Of a stretch of 64,000 bases of DNA, positions 1 to 10,951 are shown in pieces. The notes beneath the pieces were generated by a model, which saw nothing but the letters and a program-made list of their open reading frames with translations, was not told the DNA's origin and ran no database searches. Position numbers and translations under genes: made by a program. The stretch's first letter is position 1, and every line of letters starts with the position of its first letter. The DNA comes from Prorocentrum cordatum (taxonomy: Eukaryota; Sar; Dinophyceae; Prorocentrales; Prorocentraceae), in the NCBI GenBank assembly GCA_963575745.1, contig CAUYUJ010022393.1, positions 302,501-366,500 on the forward strand. The letters run 5' to 3'.

Positions 1-9
1 ACTGGTACT

Positions 10-1053
10 ATGGGAGCAACGGCAACGCCCTCACCGTCGCCCTGGCCGACTCCGCCTGCCCCGAGACCGTGGGCGACTCCTGGAGCTTCCGCTGAAGGCC
101 GAGTACCTGATCCCTGGGCTACTGCGGCTGCGTCCAATGGCCCCACGTCTCATGATGCAAGTGGCCACGTTGCCCAGTCGGCTGACTCCTTCCAGGCTGA
201 GGCCATGCAAGCGTTCACACAGAAGGCGATGGAGACCATCCTGGCGCAGCTTCCTGCAGCGCTCAGCGCGGCCACGGTGCCGCTCATGGAGAAGTATGAG
301 GAGCGTTTCAACCAGCAGCTGCGACGCGCCGACGGGGAGATCCATGCACAGCGCGCTCGCTCGGACCTGCTCGACAACACCGTGGCGGGCCTCGCCCATC
401 GTCTATCGCATTTGGAGCAGGAGCTCGACCTTGCAAAGGCGAAGCCGCGTCCCCCCATTGTGCCGAACCCAGAGCGGGACAGGGACGTGGACCACACTAT
501 CCTCACGGTGCGCGCCTCTTCTGCTGTGGCCAAGAATGCTGTGGCTGCGGCGTTGTCTCCATGGCTCACCGAGGCAAACGTCCCTCTCGGTGATGGTGTG
601 GAGCTTCACGGAGATGATGCGGCAAAATCTGTTACTCTCGCGTTTCAAGGCCCCATGGAAGCAACCCGTGCATCGAGGCGGAGTCAGGCCCAGCAACAAC
701 TCCGTCTCTCAGACGGGTCCTGGCGCGCATTCCGCGTCGACGTGGGCGTTGAGGCAGTGCCGCTCCACATCTCCGCGGACAAGAACAAAAAGATGGTTGC
801 CACAGAGATTGCATGCAAGAAGTTACAACGATGTCTCGCTGACCGTGGCATCCGCACACTCCTTGACAAGGACAATGGCCAACGTCTGGCCAAATGGGAG
901 CCCTTGGTGCGAGTGCTCCCCTTGCCTGCGAGCAGAACCCCCAAGGTGGAATGGAATCTCTCTGCACTCGCAGACACCAGCCTGTCCAAGGAGGAGGCCA
1001 ATGAGCTTGCTCGCCAGGTCTTCGACACGCGTGAGGTACGGTGGAGTGGGTAA
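10..1053 (+). CDS. LINE-type retrotransposon ORF1-like protein
   Basis: Open frame of 347 residues from an ATG at the left edge of the window to a TAA, followed at once by the endonuclease/RT frame, so I read it as the ORF1 (nucleic-acid-binding, gag-like) protein of a non-LTR retrotransposon. Residues 1-60 are rich in Pro, Ala and Thr. Residues about 93-143 are a charged heptad-like stretch (EKYEERFNQQLRRADGEIHA onward) that should form a coiled coil. Residues about 160-260 could be an RRM-like fold, which is only inference. The next frame is +1 relative to this one and has no ATG before its conserved endonuclease start, so ORF2 may be made by frameshifting or re-initiation near 1040-1060. 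The true start could lie left of the window. Confident that it belongs to the element, less so about its exact role. Confidence 0.6.
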   Translation: MGATATPSPSPWPTPPAPRPWATPGASAEGRVPDPWATAAASNGPTSHDASGHVAQSADSFQAEAMQAFTQKAMETILAQLPAALSAATVPLMEKYEERFNQQLRRADGEIHAQRARSDLLDNTVAGLAHRLSHLEQELDLAKAKPRPPIVPNPERDRDVDHTILTVRASSAVAKNAVAAALSPWLTEANVPLGDGVELHGDDAAKSVTLAFQGPMEATRASRRSQAQQQLRLSDGSWRAFRVDVGVEAVPLHISADKNKKMVATEIACKKLQRCLADRGIRTLLDKDNGQRLAKWEPLVRVLPLPASRTPKVEWNLSALADTSLSKEEANELARQVFDTREVRWSG

Positions 1054-4000
1054 CGAAGTGTTTGGTGTTGGCTATCTGGCATTCACGACCTGGAACACGG
1101 GTGCCCTGTTACACTACAGACCAGCGATTTTGAGCAGGAAGCTCAGCTACCTGAGCAAACTGATGGGGGCTGGCAAAGTAGTGGCGCTACAGGAGATCCA
1201 CGGTGGTGAACGTGCCATGGAAGAAGCTCTTCAGAGGATTCGCTGTACGACTCACACATGCTTCGTTTCTGATTCTGAGATGCCTCGGACAGGAGGCGTT
1301 GCCACCCTCGTCCCGAATGACCAGCGTGTTCGATCCAAGGGGAAGAGTTTCGCCGCTGGTCGGGTTCTGCTAGTTACTATACATAATTCAGAGGTAGACT
1401 TCACAATCTACCACTGGAACGTGCACAATTTTACCCTTGACGCCGGCAGCCTGAAGGAGATCCAGGCATGTATTCGGTCGCAACTACAGCGTGTGCGAGA
1501 TCATCCCTTGAAGTGCACAGTTGTTCTCACTGGCGACTTCAATATTTCGGCGACGCCTATCGACCACCATCGTGGTGATGCTCACACCTGTACTCCAAGT
1601 TCTTCAGGTCGTGGGGGGCAGGATTCAGCCCTGCAAAGTCACCACCCCACGACCACATGCTCTCCGCGTTCGGCGTCGTCTGCGTCAACTCTGGCCACAT
1701 GTACACCACCCTCTGGGCCATGGTTACCAAGTTCGGCATCTTCTTCGGTGTCTTCCTCTCCATCCTCTCCCACACCAGCGGCTTCCCCCAGTGCCGCGAC
1801 TTCGGAGGGTACGCAGGGGCTGCAGTCTCTCTCATCGTCGTCGCAAGCCAGTGTGGGACAGCGTGGCGACTCGACCCTGCGGGTTGGCTCTACTCGTGCG
1901 TCCCGTCCTGGCGACTCGCACTGGCAGAAAATCTTCAGGGAGATGACGGAGCTCGCTTCAGAGGCTCCAACTCATTGGCACGCCTCGACTGCATGTGAGT
2001 CCAAAATCGATCGTCTCTTTGTCGCATCCCCACCATGGCTTCTTTGTCAGTCTGCCCAGCTTGTTTCGGTCCGTGATGAACCGCGTGAGTTGGCCCACCG
2101 GGGTATCTCTGATCACTCGCCTCTGGAGATCATCTGGCGCCCTCGGGATCATGCTAGAGCGAAACGCCAAAGGCCCCTTCCTCGTTGGGTGTACAAAGAT
2201 AAGATTTACGCTCAGCTGGTCTCCCACATGGAAGCCCAGGTGCGGATTGAGGATCTCGCTTTTGACCCACCGCGCATGCTCGCTGCTGCTACTGCTGTTC
2301 GGCAGGCTGCAGGTCCTCTTGCACGCAATGCCATCTGTCGTGCAGCACCATCTTCTCTGACTTCTCGGGCCATGATTTCACGTTCGATAGCACGGTGTGT
2401 TTGGCGAGGTGACGTTCGTCTTGCCCGAGTTCTTCTCTTCCAGCACCCCTGGACACAGAGTCTCATACGTGTTGATGGTGAGGTTGTTTCTTTCATTGAT
2501 CCTGGAGGCTTTCATGATCTCCATAGTCTGTGGCAACAGCAGGAAGCCGAATCTCGTCGAAAAGCGCTTGAGTCAGAGATCAACCAGTCGTCGTCTACCA
2601 CGGTCAAAACTCGTCTTGCAGGGCGTCGTCGTGCGATCATTCGGTCTGCCCAGTTATGGAATCCGCTTTCTCGTCGTAAGTACTTAGCATCGGTCACGGC
2701 CACAGAGATGATCTCGATTTCGGAGATGCTGGCGGGTGGCTCACTGGCATCGGAACTTGTTCCTCCCTCCCAGGCCCCGATGGTGGACGCATTGGCCTCA
2801 TACTGGGGCCCCGTGTTCTCCAAGACCCATTCGGTCCCCTCCTTCGCCAAGAAATACATAGACCGATTCAGCAGTTCAGAGGACTTCTCAGAGGTTCGTC
2901 CACCCGTCCTTCGTGATGTGGAGCGCGCACTTAAACAGTCGAACTGGTCCGCCCCTGGCCCCGACGGGCTTCGCTACGCGGCCTGGAGGTGTGTTTCGGG
3001 GTCTCGGGTTCTTCTTGAAGTTCTTCGCTGGATTGCTCTTGGGAATTTCATGCCATCCAATTTCACAGCGTTGCTGGCCGTCTTCCTCCCCAAGGACCCC
3101 AAGGCCCCCTCCCATGATCCTGATGATGGTGGCGTAGTTCGGGCCCCTGGGGATACCCGCCCGCTGGGTCTCAAGAACTCCTCGAACAAAGTGGTGTGCA
3201 GTGTACTGAACCAGACAATCAGCTGGGTGACGCAGAAGATTGGGGCCCCATCCCAGAGGGGCTTTATTCGGCGGCGCAACTTTCTGGATAACATTGTCGA
3301 TATGGACCTTTACGCTCGATCGGCTAGTATTATGGCTGCGGTATCATCCCAGGCACCGTCGTTGATCGCGTTCGACTTCGCCCAGGCCTTCCCGTCGGTC
3401 TCCCAGGAGTGGCTCTTCCAATGTCTCGCCCGACTTCGCATTCCCGCCCCTCTGGTTCGCGCTCTCCGCTCCCTCTACCACTGCACCCCCTGCTACTTCG
3501 TTGGCGACTCCCCGACGTACCTATACCACATAAACTGAGGGGTGCTTCAAGGCTGTCCGTTGAGCGGCTCGCTTTATGTTGTCGCGAGCAACCCGTTCCT
3601 CCTGGACCTAGAACACTGTTTAGTTGCGCGTGGGCGTCTTCTGGGTGTCGTTCGAGCCTGTGCGGACGATCTTGGGGCGGTCCTCTTCCATAACAGAGCG
3701 TATCCACGTTTGGCTCGAGTATTTCGACATGCTTCGAGGTTTGCTCAACTACGTCTTAAGCCTGCGAAATGCAATGTGATACCTCTTCGTGACCCTTCTA
3801 TGCTCGAACATGGGACATTACTTCGACGCCAACTTGTGAGTGCCGACCCGTCTTGGGCAGATTTTGCGATCGTTCTTGCTTGCACGTATCTCGGCTTTCA
3901 GATAGGACCTGGGGCCACTGATGACAGTCAATGGAGGCCCCTGTGCTCAAGCATGCTACTCGCACCACTGCGATCTCGACGCAGGGCGCTGGTCTCTCCA

Positions 4001-5661
4001 CGGCTGCTACACTATATCGACAGAGAGCCGCTCCCACGCTGTCTTACGTGGCCCAGCTGGTTCCTCTTCCCTGGCGAGTCGGGCAACAGCAGCGATTCCT
4101 TCTTGCTCGCATCATGCGCACCCCCGCCAGCATGTTACGGACCGCCGACTGCTTTGCCTTGCACACGGTCAATGGCCCGAAGTTCAACTCTGTCTTCTGT
4201 ATCGCTGCTGCCGCTCGTCTCCGTGCGGCCCTGGTCACATGCACGACATGGCGCTCTCAGTTGCAACGACATCGTGACCTTCTCTGGGAATATGGCACGT
4301 TCTCCCAGGCTACCAGTGCCACCTTGGCTCCGAACCTCTGGTCTGCGCCGCCTATTGCCTGCCGCTTGGAAGAGGCAGCGCTGGGCTTTCCGTCATCCCC
4401 ACAGCTGAGAACTGGTGGGCAAATGGCTTTGAGCCTCTGGCGTGCAGGAGACACATCCGTCCCCGAGGAGGTGATCGAGTTCTTTCGCGCTGAGCCCAAC
4501 CCCACGGATCTCCCATGGAGCCTTGCCCGTCGTGTTGCAATACCATCCGAAGCTCACGGTGCACCACTATCTAGAGCCCCCAAGTGGCAGGCTGCTTTCA
4601 CCGACATCTTCCAGCGCGCGGTCTTTCCTGACAAACTTCTGGAGCTACTCGCCGCCCGAGTTCAGCGGCACTTCGGAATCCGCGATGTTTGCCGGCCCAC
4701 AGTCCTCAGTCAACTGCATCTTATGCCAGCATCATGGGCATTCATTTGTGTGCGGTCATACCTCGGAGGATGGATCACCCACCGCCGAATGCAGCGTGAG
4801 GCGTGGTGTATATATGGATGTGGCGGTCCAGACTCTATGCGGCATTATCTGACGGAGTGTGATCGGTGTTTTCACTTCGGGGCCCTCGCTCTGCGTGAAG
4901 ATCTTCCAGTCGAGATCGGACATCGACTTGGGCTACGAGGACCTACTCCAGCCTCTCTTATTGCATGCTATCACCACTATCGCTTGATGGCGGCGCGGCA
5001 CAGTACCTCTCCGACCTATGCGCGTGCTCTGGAGCTGGTCCCCGCGGCGCGGATCGCCCTGAGGCTCCCGTTGCGTGGTCGGCAGCAGCTGGCGCTTCTT
5101 CGGCGCTCCACCCTGCGTGAGTCCATCGAGGCAGCCCGCCGATTCTGTGAAATGGACGACCCCACGAGTGAGGCTCGGGGCTCGGAGGTAGTAGGGTTCC
5201 CATCGCTTGTGTCGCCTCTGCCATCTCTCTCTTTGCATCCTCATGATCCCCTTTCTGTGCTTGGACCCTGTCGCGATGACGGGCTCATCTCATTTCGATT
5301 TGTCGATTACGACATGCCTCGCAATGCCGTGGGGATCAGGGTGCTCACTGCCGAAGAGCAGGCCTCGTATGCAGGCGTGTCCCAGACTCCCGCATCGTTG
5401 GAGTCAGCGCCTTCCCTCCCTCGATCCCTTCGCCCCGATGATGTTTCCTTCCCTCTCGATCCCATCCTTTTTCGCTTTGTTGATTATGATTTGCCACGCA
5501 ACTGTGCAGGGATCAGAGTGCTCACTGCCGCGGAGCAGGCCTCATTTTCAGGCCCCCAGGCAGGCTTTGTCGCCCGCGCAGCCAGCGGGCGACACCATCT
5601 TCGGGAAGGCACCTGCGGCCTGCTCTCTCAAGGAGGGCAGCGTGGGAGGCAGGGCAGATGA
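1040..5661 (+). pseudogene. LINE ORF2: endonuclease-reverse transcriptase, one stop and one frameshift
   Basis: ORF2 of the same element. An APE-type endonuclease/exonuclease/phosphatase domain runs about 1070-2140: it has the FTTWN start, QEIHGG, GDFN (near 1532) and a closing SDHSPL (near 2115), with a Ser/Pro-rich insert between GDFN and the end. The reverse transcriptase follows, with APGPDGL (near 2950), FDFAQAF for motif A (from 3371), GVLQGCPLSG for motif B (3539 on) and ADD for motif C (3662-3670). A TGA at 3536-3538 interrupts the frame just before motif B, and near 3910-3935 the frame changes by one base and then stays open to the TGA at 5659. A CCHC knuckle (C-X3-C-X6-H-X4-C) lies at 4807-4860. 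The protein would cut target DNA and copy its own RNA at the nick. Both breaks make it non-functional as read unless they are sequencing errors. Confidence 0.85.
5284..5560 (+). repeat. Duplicated ~58-residue module at the ORF2 C-terminus
   Basis: Two copies, about 174 bp apart, encode near-identical blocks that begin FRFVDYD and go on to GIRVLTA and EQAS. The first starts near 5297 and the second near 5471. DNA divergence is mostly at third positions, which suggests that both copies evolved as protein. Function unknown. Confidence 0.8.
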
Positions 5662-5679
5662 GTAGAGAGGTGACGGATC

Positions 5680-6058
5680 TCCCCAGGTACGCTCCGCCCA
5701 GTACCCACGGCAACCCGGTGTCATGGAGCCGCCTCAGCACGTGGCGCAGCAAGCCCTCGTTGCGCTCGTTAAGGCCCTCGCACGTCCAGAGGTAGACGCT
5801 CGCAACCACCAAACCGCGGCCCATGGCAACCCAAGCCATTGCCGCCCGCCCCGCACTGCCAGCGGGCGAAACGTCACACGTATTGCCGCCCTGCACCGCG
5901 GCGAGACCGATGTGCTGCGGGGCTGCGATGGCGATGTTCCTACGTCGTCGCAGCCATGCCTGGTGACCACCGCTGCCGCAGGCGCCAAGCGCCACCCGCT
6001 GCTGGCCAATGACTTCTGCACCGTGGGGATGGCGTCGCTCCGGAGCAACGTGACCAGG
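5680..6058 (-). pseudogene. Antisense LINE ORF2 fragment, endonuclease N-terminal part
   Basis: Read on the minus strand just after the ORF1 stop and in the same frame, this stretch encodes an endonuclease-like segment: an upstream Arg-rich part, then [22 protein letters not shown] and PWVLGG. This resembles the middle of the LINE endonuclease domain, where PWVLGG normally precedes the DFN of the catalytic GDFN motif. The match breaks off at about 5680, next to the end of the plus-strand LINE at 5661, so the rest of the endonuclease and all of the RT are missing. No start codon is evident. It belongs with the ORF1 at 6059-7192 and the spliced-leader relic at 7333. Assignment rests on motif resemblance only. 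Confidence 0.6.
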
Positions 6059-7192
6059 AGATTACCCCCGATTTCGCCTCTTGGCCAAAAACTCGAAGAC
6101 CTTGGACTGGCAGGCGACGTAGCGAGCATGTCGCTCTGGTTCGGTAGCGGCGTCAGGTGCCGGAGCTGCCCCAGAGACCCACCGCTGCTCCTCCTCGTCG
6201 AGCTCGGGGAGGCCGTCCTCGTCCAGCTCCATGGCTCCGTTCGCTCCGGTGCCGGCCTCTGCCGGGAGGCTGGCAACAGTGCGCCCGCCGCCCCCTGGAG
6301 GCGCGCCAGCAGGAGCCAGGCCAGAAGCTGCGGCAGGAGCAGGCGGCTCCTGCGGCTGGGCCCGCTGCTGCGACTGCTTGGTGCCGAGACGCGCAAAATA
6401 GTCACTGACCTCGCTGGGGACCTCACCGAGGGTCCGGGCCGCCCCAGACAGCATGGCGCCGAGGGCGTCCACGTCGGTGGCCTCGCGTTGCCCCCCGACC
6501 GCACTCTCCGCTGCCAGACGCCCCTGGAGGTCCATGACCACGGCGCGCGACGCCGCCTGCGCGTCCTGCGCCTCCTGGAAGCGCTTCTGAGCGTCGAGCA
6601 GCTTGTCCTGCAGCTGCTGCACCTTAGCCCGGGCCACCGCCACCTGCTTGTCCGCCTTCTCCGCTTTGGCCGAGGCGTCGCGCACCTGCTGGTCCAGGGG
6701 CTTCGCCTTGTCGCGGGCGGCCCGCGCTGCCACCAGTTGGGCGTCGATCTTGGCGAGGTGGCCCTCCTCGTCCGCCTCGCCGAAGGCGCCCACCAGGGCC
6801 TTGCGCTTGGCCAGGAGCTGCTCGACCAGGCCGGGACCTTCCACGGGCGGCTCCACTGGCTCGCCAGTCGCCCGCTTGAGGTCCGACAGGGCCTTGCGCT
6901 TCCCCTGCTCGGCGGCCTTGAGCTTGGTCTCGAGCTCGCGGATCTTGGCTTCGTTGTTCGCCAGCTTGCCGCCCTTGCCCACATTGGCGCTGGCTGCGGC
7001 AAGGTACGAGAGCAGCGCCTACCACGGCGGCAGCTGCGGGGGAGCCTTGCCGCACTCGCGGCACTCCGTCCTCCAGCCGAAGTTGCCGGGGCAGCCGCAT
7101 GCGCTGCACGACCACGCCCGGGGCCCCTTTGGATCCAGCGACCCCGCGCCGCCCCTGCGACCGCCTCCACGCTTGCCGCCGCCGCTCGCCAT
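6059..7192 (-). pseudogene. Antisense LINE ORF1: zinc-ribbon and coiled-coil protein with one internal stop
   Basis: Minus-strand frame of 377 residues from an ATG at 7192-7190 to the TAA at 6061-6059. Residues 1-25 are Gly/Arg-rich. A Cys cluster follows ([10 protein letters not shown], then CRECGK, residues about 30-50), typical of a zinc ribbon in dinoflagellate LINE ORF1 proteins. A TAG at 7021-7019 interrupts codon 58. Beyond it the same frame continues into a long Lys/Glu/Ala coiled coil (about residues 70-215) and an acidic tail with [18 protein letters not shown]. The remaining ORF from 6982 starts on GTG, so it is a continuation and not a separate gene. The likely role is to bind element RNA. 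About 140 bases of 5' leader separate the ATG from the spliced-leader relic. A different, larger open frame over the same DNA (5734-7329 minus) is Arg/Ser-rich and shows no motifs. Confidence 0.7.
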
Positions 7193-7332
7193 CGGCGCGC
7201 CCCCCGCGCCGATGCGAGCCTACAACGGGCCTGGAAGCAGTTTGTGGATCGAGATTTTGGCTCTGCCAAGCACCGCCCTTGGTGCTCACAGCGCCTCGCA
7301 GAGACTTGCACCCACCGGGCGGGTGCCATGGC

Positions 7333-7352
7333 CTTGAGCCAAAATGGCTACG
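7333..7352 (-). other. Relic of the dinoflagellate trans-spliced leader
   Basis: On the minus strand these bases read CGTAGCCATTTTGGCTCAAG, which matches the last 20 bases of the 22-nt dinoflagellate spliced leader as I know it. The next base outward differs from the canonical leader. Downstream on the minus strand it is followed by GCCATGG and not by a GT splice donor, so this is the exon as joined to an mRNA, not an SL RNA gene. It marks the 5' end of a retrocopied, trans-spliced transcript, here the antisense LINE. Confidence 0.9.
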
Positions 7353-7355
7353 CAC

Positions 7356-9462
7356 CTTTGTGCGTGTGTGCGTGTGTGCGTGTGTGCGTGTGTGAGTGCG
7401 TGTGTGCGTGTGTGCGTGAGTGCGTGTGTGCGTGTGTGTGTGTGTGTATGTGCGTGTGTGTGTGTGTGTGCGTGTGTGCGTGTGTGCGTGTGTGCGTGTG
7501 TGCGTGTGCGTGTGTGTGTATGTGTGAATGTGTGTGTGGGGGGGGGTTGTTGTGTGTGTGGTGTGTGGGTATCATGTGTGCGCGTGTGCGTGCGCGTGCG
7601 CGTGGACGCGTGCGTGTGCGCGTGCGTGTGCGTGTGCGTGTGCGTGTGCGTGTGCGTGTGCGTGTGCGTGTGTGCGTGTGCGTGTGCGTTGCGTGTGCGT
7701 GTGCGTGTGCGTGTGTGTGTGTATGTGTGTGTGCGTGTGCGTGAGCGTGTGCGTGTGCGTGCGCGTGTGCGTGTGCGTGTGCGTGCGCGTGTGCGTGCGC
7801 GTGCGCTTTCGCGTGCGCGTGCGCGTGCGCGTGTGCCTGCCTGCGTGCGTGCGTGCGTGTTTGCGTGTGTATGTGTGTGTGCGCGTGTGTGTGTGTGTGC
7901 GGGGGGGGGGGGTGGTGGTGGTGGTGTGTGTAATTTGTGTGTGGTGTGTGTTGTGTGTTGTGTGTTGTGTGTTGTGTGTAGTGTGTGTGTGTGTGGTATG
8001 TGTCGTGTGTGGTGTGTGTTGTGTGTGGTGTGTGTGTGTTGTGTGTTGTATGTGGTGTATGTGTGTGGGTTGTGTGTCGTGTGTGGTGTGTGTGTTGTGT
8101 GTGGGTTGTGTCTGTGTTGTGTGGTGTGTGTGTGTTGTGTGGTGTGTGTGTGTGTGTTGTGTGTTGTCTGTGTTGTGTGTCTGTGTTGTGTGTTGCGTAT
8201 GTGTGTTGTGTGCGGTGTGTTTGTTGTGTGTGTGTGTGCTGTGTGTTGTGTGTTGTGTGTTGCGTGTGTTGCGTGTTGTGTGTTGTGTGTGTTGTGCTTA
8301 TTGTGTGTTGTGTGTTGTGTGTGTTGTGTGTGGAGTGTGTTTGTTCTGTGTGTGTTGTGTGTTGTGTGTTGTGTGTGTTGTGTGTTGTGTGTGTTGCGTG
8401 TGTTGTGTGTGTTGTGTGTTGTGTGTGAGTGTGGTGTGTGTTGTGTGTGTGGTGTATGTGCTGTGTGTTGTGTGTTTTGCGTGTGGTGTGTGTGTGTGGG
8501 TGTTTTGTGTGTCTGGGTTGTGTGTGGTGTGTGTGGTGTGTGTGGTGTGTGCGTGGTGTGTGTGGTGTGGGTGGTGTGTGTTGTGTGGTGTGTGTGTGTG
8601 TGTTGCGTGTACGTTTTGAGTGTGGTGTTTTGTGTGCGGTGTGTTGTGTGTTGATGTGTGGTGTGCGTGTTGTGTGGTTGTGGTGTGTGGTGTGTGTATT
8701 GTTTGTTGTGTGTGGTGTGTGGTGTGTTGTGCGTGTTGTGGGTTGTGTGTGTTGTGTTGTGTGCTGTGTGTGCTGTGTGTTGTGTGTTGTGTGTGTGTGT
8801 TTTGTGTGTGTGTTGTGTGTTGTGTGTGTTGTGCGTGTGCTGTGTGTTGTGTGCATTGTGTGTTGTGCGTTGTGTGTGTTGTGTGTTGTGTGTGTTGTGT
8901 GTGTTGTGTGTGTGTTGTGTGTGTTGTGTGTACTGTGTGTGTTGTGTGCTGTGTGTGTGGTGTGTGTGGTGTGTGTGGTGTGTGGTTTGTGTATGTGGTG
9001 TGGTGTGTTTGTGTTGTCTGTGTGTGTTGTGTGTTGTGTGTGTTGTGTGTGTTGTGTGGTGTGTTGTGTGTGGTGTGTGTGTAGTGTGTAGTGCGTGTGT
9101 GTGTATGTTTTGTCTGTGGTGTGTGTGTGGTGTGTGTGCGGTGTTGTGTGTTCTGTGTGTGTTGTGTGTGGTATGTGTGTGGTGTGTTGTATATGTTGTG
9201 TGTTGTGTGTGCGGTGTGTGGTGTGTGAGTGTTGTGTGTGGTGTGTTTGCGTGGTGTATGTGTTGTGGGTTGTGTGTGCATGTTGTGTTGTGTGTTGTGT
9301 GTTGTGTGTGTTGTGTGTTGTGTATGTGTTGTGTGTGTTGTGTGTGTGTGTTGTGTGTGGTGTTTGTGTGTGTGTGTGTTTGTGTGTTTGTGTGTTTGTT
9401 AGCGTGTGTGTGTGTGTGTGTGAGAGAGTGTGTGTGTGTGTGTGTGTGAGTTTGTGTGTGTG
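7356..9462. repeat. 2.1 kb GT-rich tract (GTGTGC / TTGTGTG)
   Basis: Almost pure alternating GT with two texture zones: GTGTGC/GTGCGC up to about 7900, then TTGTGTG/GTGTGGTGTG to about 9360, then GTGTGT again. G-runs occur near 7540 and at 7899-7925, the latter running into GGT repeats. Such sequence readily takes up Z-form DNA, and the G-runs could fold as quadruplexes. The long His/Thr and Cys/Val frames here are by-products of the repeat. Confidence 0.97.
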
Positions 9463-9464
9463 CA

Positions 9465-9717
9465 GGCCCTTGTGGGCCCCCAGAGGCCCACAAAACGTCA
9501 CCAGAAAGCGCCTAGAGAGCCCGAAGCCGCTCCAAGAGGCACCCGAGACGCCCACAGGCCGCTCCAAGACGCACAGGCCGCTCCAAGACACACACGTTGG
9601 CGCCCAAGTCACCCCAAGAGGCCTCCCAGACGCCCCAAGAAGCTCCCAGGGGCCCCCAGGAGGGCCCCAAGAGGCAAAATCTGCTCGATTTCCTTAAGGA
9701 GACGTATATTTGTCGCA

Positions 9718-9780
<63 letters not shown>

Positions 9781-10170
9781 CTCTTTCTTTGGCTTTCACA
9801 GCGTCCAAGACGGACCAAGAGGCCCCCAAGATTGCCCCAGAGGCTCCCAAGATGGCTCCAAGACGACCCAAGAGGGTCCCACGACGGCCCGAGAGAGCCC
9901 CCGAGGGGTCCCAGAGGTGACCAACCATATTCAAATTCCGAGCTTTCGGCACCAGAGGCTCCGAGGAGGCCTCAAGAGGTCCCCAGGAGGCCCCAAGAGG
10001 CCCCCAAGAGGCCCCAAGAGGCCCCCAAGAGGCCCCAAGAGGCCCCCAAGAGGCCCTCAGGAGGCTCCCAAGAGACCTCCAGGAGGCCCCCAGGAGGATC
10101 CCAAGAGGCTCCCAAACTGCCTCGAAGACGCCCTTGAGAGGCCTCTAAGATGCCTTCAAGCCCCCCCAGG
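9465..10170. repeat. Degenerate CCAAGAGGCCC repeat region
   Basis: Imperfect ~10-11-bp units of the type CCCAAGAGGCCCC fill most of this stretch, densest at 9960-10130. The same texture returns at 17630-17950, 24745-25010 and 38395-38850. No credible gene. Confidence 0.85.
9717..9785. repeat. (CT)n followed by (TA)n microsatellite
   Basis: About 44 bases of CT dinucleotide pass directly into about 18 bases of TA inside the CCAAGAGG region. Confidence 0.97.
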
Positions 10171-10266
10171 AGAGGGCCCACACGGCCTTCTGGTGGAAGT
10201 TTCGGAGGTTACTAGGCGATTGTTCGTCGACAGTGGATCTCGCAAGGTTTTTCGCAGTTTTCGGGC

Positions 10267-10270
10267 TCTG

Positions 10271-10324
<54 letters not shown>

Positions 10325-10345
10325 AACGACAACGACAATGACGTC
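10267..10345. repeat. (GAC)n microsatellite
   Basis: GAC triplets with a few interruptions (GGC, AAC, AAT). Confidence 0.95.
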
Positions 10346-10364
10346 CACGACGCCGGCGGCGGCG

Positions 10365-10495
10365 GTTCCCAAGATCAGTGTTTTCACTCTCGTGTCGCAA
10401 AGCGAAATAATCATCCTCGTTGACGTCCCCGCCATCCCCCCATCGACACGCAAGCTGGACCCGTTGCATTTAATTTCCAGCCACGCCTGCGCCCT
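10365..10495 (+). repeat. Dispersed ~120-bp repeat, copy A
   Basis: Begins TTCCCAAGATCAGTG and ends TTTCCAGCCACG. A second copy lies about 590 bp downstream at 10952-11070 in the same orientation, diverged by scattered substitutions and short indels. No coding assignment. Confidence 0.8.
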
Positions 10496-10951
10496 CCCCC
10501 TCATCCCCCTCCTCTCCACGCCTGTGTCCTCATCCCCTCCTGAGCCCCCTCCTGCTCCCTCCCTCCTCCTCCACTCCTCCACTCCATCCTCACTCGTCTT
10601 CCCCCTCCCCTCCCCTCCTCTCCCCTCCTCTCCTCTCCTGTTTTTTCCCTCCCTCTCCCTTTTCCCTTCCTCCGCCCTCATCCCCTCCTGAGCACAGTCG
10701 GCCCGAAGTATAAGATCGAGGTCGGCTCGGGGAGGATACTCTAATGTTTTTCGTGCGTATTGGATGTTCTTATGCACCCTGGGGAGGGTACTCTTGGACG
10801 TTCTGTGTGCTTTGGCCGGCGGGGGGTCTAGTGTTCTTGAAGGATTATCTTCTGTCCTATGTCCGACTGTATTGATCGGGCTCGGGAGACAGCGCAGACA
10901 GATGGGGTCTAGGGTTGGGTCGTGATGCGTGGCCATCCACTCCCAATATGC
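10496..10951. other. Pyrimidine-rich spacer, no gene seen
   Basis: 10496-10690 is strongly C/T-rich (CCTCCT and CCCTCC texture). 10690-10951 is mixed sequence with no motif I recognise. Confidence 0.7.

Noticed and set aside
1657-1998. Separate small membrane protein in a different phase of the LINE endonuclease region
   Set aside because: Hydrophobic residues arise from a phase shift of the Ser/Pro-rich insert, and the ORF2 frame stays open through it and resumes conserved sequence at the end.
5734-7329. 531-codon minus-strand frame starting right after the spliced-leader relic
   Set aside because: Its Arg/Ser/Pro-rich sequence has no motifs, while another phase of the same strand holds the zinc cluster and coiled coil of a LINE ORF1.
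7333-7352. Spliced-leader RNA gene
   Set aside because: The leader is followed by GCCATGG, not by a GT donor and an SL RNA intron, so it is a retrocopied exon.
7286-9612. Very long open frames (735 and 754 codons minus; several Cys/Val frames plus) over the GT tract
   Set aside because: They consist only of His/Thr/Asn or Cys/Val repeats produced by the dinucleotide repeat, with no protein motif.
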